Source: an uncultured Collinsella sp. (GTDB lineage Bacteria > Actinomycetota > Coriobacteriia > Coriobacteriales > Coriobacteriaceae). Taken from it: a stretch of DNA of 40,912 nucleotides. The DNA is taken from positions 1-40,912 of the forward strand of contig CABUUK010000012.1 in NCBI GenBank assembly GCA_902494765.1, given 5' to 3'. Below are positions 7,941 to 14,465 of the stretch, piece by piece. The notes below the pieces were generated by a model that saw only the letters and a list, made by a program, of their open reading frames with translations, had not been told where the DNA came from and did not search any database. Position numbers and translations under genes: made by a program. Within the stretch, counting starts at the first letter, position 1. Each line of letters begins with the position of its first letter.

Positions 7941-8735
7941 TTAGGAGAGACTCTCCAGCACGCGACGGAGCTCCTGCTGGACGGCGTGGTCGCGGTTACA
8001 ACCCACCACACGATCGGCCACCGCCTTGAGCGCGGGGCGCGCGTTTTCCATCGCGCAGCCCGTGCCGACAAAGCGAATGATCTCGTAGTCGTTCATCGAG
8101 TCGCCAAACGCCATGACCTCGTCGCGACCAATGCCGTAATGCTCCGCGAGCTGCGCGATACCCGAGGCCTTCGACACACCAGGCTGCATGGCATCGATCC
8201 ACGCGTTGCCCGAAGGCGCAAAAGTAAAGAGCTGACCAAGTTCGCGCTGTAGCACGTACGCGCTGTCCATAACCGCACTGTCGTCGCAAAAGATACTCGC
8301 TTTGATGATATTTACGCTGGGATCGGGCAGCTCCCAAATGCGCTCGGCATTGGGAAGGTCCTTATCGACCTCACGCACGAACTTGCACTCGTCATCGAGC
8401 AGGAAGGACTTGGTTCGGTCAAAGAGCGCAAGATGCAGATTGGGAAACGTCCTGACGGCTTGGGCGAGCCTTCGAATCGCCAGGTGGGAATACACCTCAC
8501 GGTCTACCATCTTACCGTCGGCGTAGACCTGGGCGCCGTTAGCGGCGACAAAGTCCATCTTGTCGCGAACGGGCGCAAAGAACTCGCACAGGCGATCGTA
8601 GCGACGACCTGACGATGCAGCGAAATGCACACCATGCTCGTGTAGCGCCAGAATCAGTTCGTAGGTCTCGGGAGGCACCTGGCCGTTTTCGTCAAGCAGT
8701 GTGCCGTCCATATCGGATGCAATCAGTTTAAACAT
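7941..8735 (-). CDS. Cof-type HAD-IIB family hydrolase
   Basis: A 264-residue phosphatase paralogous to the converging gene upstream. Motif I is ASDMDGTLLDE (residues 7-17), motif II AASSGRRYD (about 39-47), the motif III Lys is in GVSKASGIAQL (about 190), and motif IV is AFGDSMNDYEII (about 213-224). The substrate is unknown. The start ATG has AAGGGAG as ribosome binding site, but that site lies inside one arm of a 26-bp leader hairpin (8741-8802), so expression may be controlled by RNA structure. The gene is bracketed by two inverted copies of a dispersed repeat. Confidence 0.92.
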   Translation of the reverse strand: MFKLIASDMDGTLLDENGQVPPETYELILALHEHGVHFAASSGRRYDRLCEFFAPVRDKMDFVAANGAQVYADGKMVDREVYSHLAIRRLAQAVRTFPNLHLALFDRTKSFLLDDECKFVREVDKDLPNAERIWELPDPSVNIIKASIFCDDSAVMDSAYVLQRELGQLFTFAPSGNAWIDAMQPGVSKASGIAQLAEHYGIGRDEVMAFGDSMNDYEIIRFVGTGCAMENARPALKAVADRVVGCNRDHAVQQELRRVLESLS

Positions 8736-8740
8736 AGAAA

Positions 8741-8802
8741 AGCTCCCTTCGGGCTTGTTGGAATCGAACGCGTATCCGATTCCAACGTACCCAAAGGGAG
8801 CT
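8741..8802 (-). promoter_or_regulatory. Leader hairpin that buries the HAD ribosome binding site
   Basis: On the minus strand two 26-base arms (8777-8802 and 8741-8766) pair with two G-U pairs and two mismatches around a 10-base loop. The 3' arm contains the AAGGGAG ribosome binding site of the HAD gene, and TTTT follows the stem just before the ATG at 8735. The structure could act as an SD-masking switch or as an attenuator. No known riboswitch class is recognised. Confidence 0.65.
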
Positions 8803-8805
8803 CAA

Positions 8806-8834
8806 ATAAGACTCCGCGGGCGTAAACGTTACAA
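8806..8834 (-). promoter_or_regulatory. Candidate promoter for the second HAD gene
   Basis: On the minus strand TTGTAA (8829-8834), a 17-base spacer and TCTTAT (8806-8811) lie directly upstream of the leader hairpin. Transcription would start at about the first bases of the hairpin, which supports the view that the hairpin is the 5' end of the message. Confidence 0.45.
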
Positions 8835-8898
8835 GGACCTGGCAAATAGCTCACACATGCCAGAGGCCCTACGGTCGCGGCGTCAGGCAGCCCGCCAA

Positions 8899-8945
8899 AG
8901 AGCGTCCCCAATGACTAGTCGTTTAAGAACGTCCCCGATGACTAG
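8899..8945 (-). repeat. Dispersed repeat, copy B (inverted relative to copy A)
   Basis: Read on the minus strand it has the same two tandem half-units as copy A at 7831-7877, with three differences over 47 bases. The first TAG is the stop codon of adenine deaminase (8942-8944), just as copy A supplies the stop of the first HAD gene. Confidence 0.85.
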
Positions 8946-10762
8946 TCGGCGTAGGTGAAGGTTGTAACGTCGAACATGCCCTCGGGGCGGATGCGGAGCG
9001 TCGGGATGACCGGCAGGGGCAGGAAGATGATGCCCATGATGGGGTCGAGCGGCGGCTCGATGCCCATGGCACGCGCCTTGACCATAAAGTCGTCGTGCTG
9101 CGCGGCGACATCCTCGGCCGTGCCCTCGCTCATCAGGCCACCGAGCGCCAGCGGAATGCGCGCCACGACCTCGCCGTTGCGCACCAGCACGTGACCGCCC
9201 TGGCCCACGGCATCAACGGCGGCCATCATATCGGCGGCGTTGTCGCCCACGACGCACACGTTGTGCGAGTCGTGTCCGATCGTCGAGGCGATGGCACCAC
9301 CCGTGATGGTAAAGCCGCGCACCCAGCCGCGGCCGATATGCTTGCCAACGAGTCCCAGGCCAGCGGGGCCGTCACCGTCGGCGCCCTCGGCCTGCAGCGA
9401 CACGCCGCGGCCGTGGCGCTCGATCAGCATAATACGGCGCAGGCCCTCGGCGCTCTCGGGACGAACCATGCCCGTGATGGCCTTGCCCGGCACCACGTCA
9501 ATCACGGCCTCGCCCGGCTTAAAGGCATAGTCGAATACGTCGAGCGAAAGCTTCGGCAGCTTAACGGAGGCGCGCAGCTCATCGGCAAGGGCCGCAACCT
9601 CGGCCATCTCGGGTGCGATCTCGCCCACAAAGGTGCCGTCCTGCGCCACCAGGGCACCGGCGGCATATACACGATGCGGAGCCGTGGCAAACGTCAGGTC
9701 ATTGAGCACCAGCAGGTCGGCACGCTTGCCCGGGGCAATCGCACCGCGGAGCTCGTGCGGGTCGCGGCAGCCGTGATCCAGGCCAAACGCCTCGGCCGTG
9801 GAGAGGGACGCCATAGAGATAGCGACCACGGGGTCGATACCGGCCTCAATCGCCACGCGGCAGGCATTGTCGATCATGCCGGCTGCAAGCGCATCGGAAG
9901 GAGCGCGGTCGTCAGTCGCAAAGCAGCAGCGGCGGGCGAGCGCGGGATTCTCCAGCAGCATCGGCGACAGGTTGGCCAGATCATGGCTGCACGTACCCTC
10001 GCGCAGCATCACGTACATGCCGCGAGACAGCTTGTCGAGCGCCTCCTCGGGAATCGTCGACTCGTGGTCGGCAATAATACCCGCCGCGGCATAGGCATTG
10101 AGGTCCTTGCCGGCAACGAGCGGCGCATGGCCGTCGACCTGCTTGGACGGCGTCTGGTTGGCAGCATCGATGCGAGCGCAGGTCTCGGGATCGGCCATAA
10201 AGACGCCCGGCAGGTTCATCATCTCGCCCAGGCCAAAAACGTCGCCCGGATGCTCGGCAAAAAACGCCTGCATGTCAGCAGCGGTAATCACAGCGCCCGC
10301 TTGCTCATCGGGCAGCGCGGGCACGCATGAGGGCATCATGTACTTGATGGAAATGGGCGCGCGGCGACCGTCCTCGATCATAAAGCGCAGGCCGTCGAGC
10401 CCCGCCACGTTGGCGATCTCGTGGCTGTCGGCAATGGCGGTGGTGGTACCGCGCGTCGCCGCCATGCGCGCATACTCGGCGGGACGGATGTTCGAGGACT
10501 CAATGTGCAGATGTCCGTCGATAAAGCCGGGGGCGAGATAGCGGCCCTGGCAGTCAATGACCTCGGCAGCCTCGTAGGTGCCGGCGGCATCGTCGCGACC
10601 ATCGTAGAGCACGCCGACGATCACACCGTCCTTGACGGCAACGCTGCCGGGCGCCACACGCTGGCCATACACGTCGACAATCTGCGCATTGATAAACAGC
10701 GTGTCGACGGGCACGCGGCCCTCGGCGGCCTCGATCACAGACCTCATGACCTCAACGGACAT
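8942..10762 (-). CDS. ade: Adenine deaminase
   Basis: Converts adenine to hypoxanthine and ammonia in purine salvage or breakdown. The amidohydrolase motifs are GRYLAPGFIDGHLHIESSN (metal-binding His residues near 85), DSHEIANV, VDGHAPLVAGKDL and FATDDRAPSDAL with the active-site Asp. The C-terminal part (VVGDNAADMMAAVDAV, GGHVLVRNGEVVARIPL) fits the Ade family. The start is ATG 10762, with AAGGAG 6 bases upstream, giving 606 residues, the normal family length. A longer frame to 10939 exists but lacks support. The stop codon is part of a dispersed repeat. A promoter and a leader hairpin lie upstream. Confidence 0.95.
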   Translation of the reverse strand: MSVEVMRSVIEAAEGRVPVDTLFINAQIVDVYGQRVAPGSVAVKDGVIVGVLYDGRDDAAGTYEAAEVIDCQGRYLAPGFIDGHLHIESSNIRPAEYARMAATRGTTTAIADSHEIANVAGLDGLRFMIEDGRRAPISIKYMMPSCVPALPDEQAGAVITAADMQAFFAEHPGDVFGLGEMMNLPGVFMADPETCARIDAANQTPSKQVDGHAPLVAGKDLNAYAAAGIIADHESTIPEEALDKLSRGMYVMLREGTCSHDLANLSPMLLENPALARRCCFATDDRAPSDALAAGMIDNACRVAIEAGIDPVVAISMASLSTAEAFGLDHGCRDPHELRGAIAPGKRADLLVLNDLTFATAPHRVYAAGALVAQDGTFVGEIAPEMAEVAALADELRASVKLPKLSLDVFDYAFKPGEAVIDVVPGKAITGMVRPESAEGLRRIMLIERHGRGVSLQAEGADGDGPAGLGLVGKHIGRGWVRGFTITGGAIASTIGHDSHNVCVVGDNAADMMAAVDAVGQGGHVLVRNGEVVARIPLALGGLMSEGTAEDVAAQHDDFMVKARAMGIEPPLDPIMGIIFLPLPVIPTLRIRPEGMFDVTTFTYAD

Positions 10763-10788
10763 ACATACTCCTTTAACCGTAGAAAACA

Positions 10789-10818
10789 GCTGCGGAGCGG
10801 ACAGACCTTCACCGCAGC
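10789..10818 (-). promoter_or_regulatory. Leader hairpin of adenine deaminase
   Basis: GCTGCGG pairs with CCGCAGC across a 16-base loop, followed on the minus strand by TGTTTTCT. It lies between the candidate promoter and the ribosome binding site and could be a weak attenuator. I do not see the conserved core of a purine riboswitch. Confidence 0.4.
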
Positions 10819-10830
10819 AGACCAATAGCC

Positions 10831-10858
10831 ATTGTATGCCCAAACGATGGGTCAACAA
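10831..10858 (-). promoter_or_regulatory. ade: Candidate promoter for adenine deaminase
   Basis: On the minus strand TTGTTG (10853-10858), a 16-base spacer and TACAAT (10831-10836) lie about 70 bases before the ATG. The -10 matches consensus at five of six positions; the -35 is weak. Confidence 0.45.
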
Positions 10859-10931
10859 TACGCCTCTCCGCTTAACGGCACACGCCACTTGGTGCAATGA
10901 GGAGAGGTTGCTTTGCACCAATGACAAGGAG

Positions 10932-10972
10932 TGTCCCAAAGTGCCGGCACAAAAGGAACGTCCCCAAGTGCC
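10932..10972 (+). repeat. REP-like element, copy 2
   Basis: TGTCCC, the perfect dyad GTGCCGGCAC, AAAAGGAACGTCCCCA and GTGCC. Same order and nearly the same sequence as 7897-7939. It sits between the tyrS terminator and the promoter of adenine deaminase. Confidence 0.75.
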
Positions 10973-11013
10973 AAAAAAGGCCGCAGTCGGGATTCCCGGC
11001 TGCGGCCTTATTG
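10973..11013 (-). terminator. Intrinsic terminator of tyrS
   Basis: On the minus strand AAGGCCGCAGCCGGG pairs with CCCGACTGCGGCCTT, followed by a T run. It lies 25 bases after the tyrS stop. Confidence 0.9.
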
Positions 11014-11036
11014 CACTTGTGAGGTCAACTCGCTCG

Positions 11037-12248
11037 TTAGACCAACTTAAAGCCCTTGCGCTTGCCTACGGAGAGGGTGTCGCCCAGCTTGAGGGCGCTG
11101 GGATCGATGTTATAGCTCTTGGGAGCCACCGCCTTGCCGTTGATCTTGACGCCGCCACCGTCAATGTCGCGACGGGCCTGGCCGGCGCTCGCCGAAAGGC
11201 CCAGGTCCTTAAGCAGGCCTGCGAGGTAGATCTGGCCCTCGTCGTTGACGGTCAGCTCAACGTGCTTCTCGGGGAAGTCGGCAAGCTGGCCCTCCTTGAA
11301 CACGCGGTCGAACTCGGCCTGAGCCTCGTCGCCGGCACCGGCGCCGTGGTAGGTGTCGCACAGGTCGCGGCCCAGGGCGCGCTTGAGCTCATAGGGATCG
11401 GCAGAGCCGTCGGCCAGAGCAGCGTCGATCTTGTCGACCTCGGCCGGGGTGAGGGAGCTCGCCAGACGATAGTACTTGCCGATCATCTCGTCAGGGATGG
11501 ACATGGTCTTGCCGAACATATCCTTGGGAGCATCGGTCAGGCCGATGTAGTTACCGTAGGACTTGGACATCTTACGGACGCCATCGGTGCCCTCGAGCAG
11601 CGGCATGGTGAGGGCGATCTGGGGCTCCATGCCCATCTTCTCCATGAGCTCACGGCCGGCGAGCAGGTTGAAGAGCTGATCGGTGCCTCCCATCTCTACA
11701 TCGGCCTTGATCTGCACGGAGTCGAAAGCCTGCATCACGGGATACAGGAACTCATGCAGGGCGATCGGCGTCTGAGACTGGTAGCGCTTGGTAAAGTCGT
11801 CGCGCTCGAGGATGCGGGCGACGGTGAACTTGGAGCACACCTGCAGCAGACCGGCCAGATCCATCGAAAGGATCCAGTCACCGTTGTGCACGATGGTGGT
11901 CTTCTCGGGATCCAGGATCTTCATGGCCTGGCTCACGTAGGTCTCGGCATTGGCCTCGATCTGCTCCTGCGAAAGCTGCGGACGGGTGGAATTCTTGCCC
12001 GAAGGGTCGCCAATCAACGCGGTACCGTTGCCGATGATGAGGGTGACGTTGTGGCCCAGGTCCTGGAACTGACGCATCTTGCGCAGCGGCACGGCGTGGC
12101 CCAGGTGCAGGTCGGGGCTGGTGGGGTCGACGCCGAGCTTGATGTTGAGGGGCTCGCCCTTCTCAAGCTTCTTGCGAAGGTCGGCCTCGGGAACGATCTG
12201 CGCGGCGCCCGAGGTGATGATACGCATTTGCTCGTCAACAGACAGCAT
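11037..12248 (-). CDS. tyrS: Tyrosyl-tRNA synthetase
   Basis: Charges tRNA-Tyr. The class I signatures are DLHLGHAV (47-53, the HIGH motif) and KMSKS (226-230), and the C-terminal residues from about 335 form an S4-type RNA-binding domain (LKDLGLSASAGQARRDIDGGGVKINGK). The 403-residue length and the HLGH form fit the TyrZ-like branch. GGAGG precedes the ATG. A short hairpin (AGCACC/GGTGCT, 12270-12296) lies just upstream of the ribosome binding site. No T-box leader is visible, which is notable for a synthetase of a Gram-positive organism. A strong terminator follows. Confidence 0.97.
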   Translation of the reverse strand: MLSVDEQMRIITSGAAQIVPEADLRKKLEKGEPLNIKLGVDPTSPDLHLGHAVPLRKMRQFQDLGHNVTLIIGNGTALIGDPSGKNSTRPQLSQEQIEANAETYVSQAMKILDPEKTTIVHNGDWILSMDLAGLLQVCSKFTVARILERDDFTKRYQSQTPIALHEFLYPVMQAFDSVQIKADVEMGGTDQLFNLLAGRELMEKMGMEPQIALTMPLLEGTDGVRKMSKSYGNYIGLTDAPKDMFGKTMSIPDEMIGKYYRLASSLTPAEVDKIDAALADGSADPYELKRALGRDLCDTYHGAGAGDEAQAEFDRVFKEGQLADFPEKHVELTVNDEGQIYLAGLLKDLGLSASAGQARRDIDGGGVKINGKAVAPKSYNIDPSALKLGDTLSVGKRKGFKLV

Positions 12249-12269
12249 TGGGTATCCTCCTTTTGCTAT

Positions 12270-12296
12270 AGCACCCTCGCCGAAAACGGCGGTGCT
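12270..12296 (-). promoter_or_regulatory. Leader hairpin of tyrS
   Basis: AGCACCGCCG pairs with CGGCGAGGGTGCT across a TTTT loop, with a small bulge, ending about 9 bases before the AAAGGAGG ribosome binding site. It is too short for a T-box. It may stabilise the 5' end or control access to the start. Confidence 0.35.
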
Positions 12297-12344
12297 GGAA
12301 GTCCATAAACTCTCTTATGATAACAAACTGACGCGACGCGGCAC

Positions 12345-14303
12345 CTACGACAGGAAAATCCTCGTCCTGCCGCATGCGTCAATGGCAACTGGCAGACGTG
12401 TACCGTCACGCTCGACCAGATAGCGTACCTGCCGACGACGCAAGCAGTCGCGGCAACGAACCTGTCCCGTCGCATCGGTGGCGCAGACGCCCTCGGCGGT
12501 CAGCAGGCAGTGCTCGCACACCATAAGCTCGGGACGGTCGGCGTCGACCGGACCCAAGACGCCGGGTTCAGCGGCCAGTTCGGCAATACGCTCCGCATCA
12601 TTGCCGAGCAACTCCGCCGGCAAGCACACCCGCCCCGCACCGAGTCCGCGCAGCCAGGTAAGCGTGGCCCGATTCGCGCAGAACACCGGCGCCGCCACGT
12701 CAAACGTCACGCCCAGCTCGCGAGCGATCACCACCTGTCCCAGGTTGCGGCAGACGACGCGCCCGGCACGCTGTATCAGTGAGCGGGTCCAGTCAGCGTC
12801 ACCCGTGCGGCACACCTCGTCAAGCACCACAACGGCGTCGGACAAATCAAGTTCTCCGCGCGGGTCGGCATCAATCAGCTGCCAAGCAAAAACCATGCGA
12901 GTGGGAACCGCGCACTCCACCAACTCCGTGGACGCACCGCCATCCATCGCAACGCCCTCAAAGGGCAGCACCTCAACGGCACGCGCAACGGGCGCAATCG
13001 CATCCGCCTCGGCCCGCATGCGCTCCAACACTGCCGCCGTCTGATCCAACACGCCGGCGCTGCGAATCAGGTACACCTCGCAGCCCACGTCCACTTTACG
13101 CTTACAATGCACGACGACGCGCTTCCCCGCTGCGGCATCCACCGGGCAGGGCACCTGCGGCCAGCGCTTGGGCACATCGGGACGCGCGTCGACACCCGGA
13201 TAGAACCGAATCTCGAGCGTGTCACCCGCCGCCACGGCGGCGTCGAGCTCAACGGTCACCTCTTCGTGGCCCACAGCGACCAAACGCCCCACGCGCACGC
13301 CCTGGTTAATTGCGCGCTCAAAGCTCATCAGCTCGGCACCCGAACGCCCTCGCAGGTACGTATCGGTAAACCCACGGTTAAACGACCTCCCCAGCTCGCG
13401 TTCAAGCTCTTCCACGGCATCGGGGTCCCACGCGCCGTCGCGCAGCATATCGAGTGCCCGGCGCCACACCCGCACCACGTTGAATACGTAATCGGGGTTC
13501 TTCATGCGCCCCTCGATCTTGAGCGACGCCACGCCGGCATCTACAAGCTCGGGCAGATGCGCAATACCCAGATAGTCGCGCGGGCACAACAGGCGATCCC
13601 CTTCGACGGCGACAACGCTCTGCCCCGCCTCGTCCACCAGGTCGTACGCCAGACGGCACGGCTGCGTGCAGTCGCCGCGCATCGCCGAGCGCCCACGCCG
13701 CAGGGCCGAGAACTCGCACGCCCCCGAATAGCCGATGCAAATCGCACCGTGGCAGAATACCTCGATGGGCACGCCCGTGGCACATAGCGCCGCAATCTCG
13801 TCGACCGTCAGCTCGCGTGCCGTCGTCACGCGCTCGACTCCCAGCTCATCGGCGGCAAGCCGCACGGCGCCTTCGCTATGAGCGCCCGCCTGCGTAGACA
13901 GGTGAATCTCGACCCCGGGAATCGCCGCGCGCAGCACGCAGGCCAACCCGGCATCGGCCACAATCAGAGCATCGGCGCCCAGCTCCAGTGCATGAGCTCC
14001 CAACACCACCGCGTCGGATAACTCATCGTCAAACACGAACACGTTGAGCGTCACGTACACGCGCGCGCCATGGGCATGCGCCACGGCACAACCGCGCACA
14101 AACTCGTCATCCGTAAAGCCATGGGCGCTCACACGGGCGTTAAAGCCGCCCAACCCCGCATAGATGGCATCGGCGCCCGCGGCGATGGCCGCAAGCATCT
14201 GGTCGAGCCCGCCCGCCGGCGCCAGCAGCTCGGGCAGCGCCGCACCGGCAGCATCCAATCCAGTCTTGTGTTGTCCGCTCGGCCCCATCGTCCGAATCGC
14301 CAT
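12345..14303 (-). CDS. U32 family peptidase-like protein (RlhA-type RNA hydroxylation factor)
   Basis: A 652-residue U32-family protein. The N-terminal half is a TIM-barrel-like domain: ELLAPAGGLDQMLAAIAAGADAIYAG, then the family hallmark EVFCHGAICIGYSGACEFS, and the Cys pair in GDCTQPCRLAYD that ligates an iron-sulfur cluster in studied relatives. The C-terminus carries a further CxxC-x7-C-x8-CxxC set (CEHCLLTAEGVC...CRDC, residues near 605-630). Family members of this length (RlhA/YdcP) hydroxylate 23S rRNA using prephenate; shorter ones (TrhP) act on tRNA. The length favours RlhA, but the substrate is inference. The start at 14303 has AAGGAG 7 bases upstream; the frame extends to 14330. 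The gene is divergent from the PBP gene. Confidence 0.85.
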   Translation of the reverse strand: MAIRTMGPSGQHKTGLDAAGAALPELLAPAGGLDQMLAAIAAGADAIYAGLGGFNARVSAHGFTDDEFVRGCAVAHAHGARVYVTLNVFVFDDELSDAVVLGAHALELGADALIVADAGLACVLRAAIPGVEIHLSTQAGAHSEGAVRLAADELGVERVTTARELTVDEIAALCATGVPIEVFCHGAICIGYSGACEFSALRRGRSAMRGDCTQPCRLAYDLVDEAGQSVVAVEGDRLLCPRDYLGIAHLPELVDAGVASLKIEGRMKNPDYVFNVVRVWRRALDMLRDGAWDPDAVEELERELGRSFNRGFTDTYLRGRSGAELMSFERAINQGVRVGRLVAVGHEEVTVELDAAVAAGDTLEIRFYPGVDARPDVPKRWPQVPCPVDAAAGKRVVVHCKRKVDVGCEVYLIRSAGVLDQTAAVLERMRAEADAIAPVARAVEVLPFEGVAMDGGASTELVECAVPTRMVFAWQLIDADPRGELDLSDAVVVLDEVCRTGDADWTRSLIQRAGRVVCRNLGQVVIARELGVTFDVAAPVFCANRATLTWLRGLGAGRVCLPAELLGNDAERIAELAAEPGVLGPVDADRPELMVCEHCLLTAEGVCATDATGQVRCRDCLRRRQVRYLVERDGTRLPVAIDACGRTRIFLS

Positions 14304-14417
14304 CGACAAACTCCTTACCAAGGTATGCATTCACTCTGAAAAATGCCGCCTTCCAGCATACACGAGGCCTCGCGCACCCCGTTTGGTTTATCGTGTAATA
14401 ACTTATGTCCATCCTGC

Positions 14418-14441
14418 CCCGACGGCACATCCGCCGTCGGG
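14418..14441 (+). promoter_or_regulatory. Leader hairpin of the PBP gene
   Basis: CCCGACGGC pairs perfectly with GCCGTCGGG around a 6-base loop, 12 bases before the GGAGG of the PBP gene. No T tract follows, so it is not a normal terminator. It may protect or regulate the message. Confidence 0.4.
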
Positions 14442-14465
14442 CACGACATACCTGGAGGTCAATAT

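Noticed and set aside
10763..10831. Purine riboswitch in front of adenine deaminase
   Set aside because: Only a single 7-bp hairpin is visible; the three-way junction and conserved loop bases of the purine aptamer are absent.
12249..12344. T-box leader for tyrS
   Set aside because: The space is under 100 bases and lacks the specifier stem and the T-box sequence.
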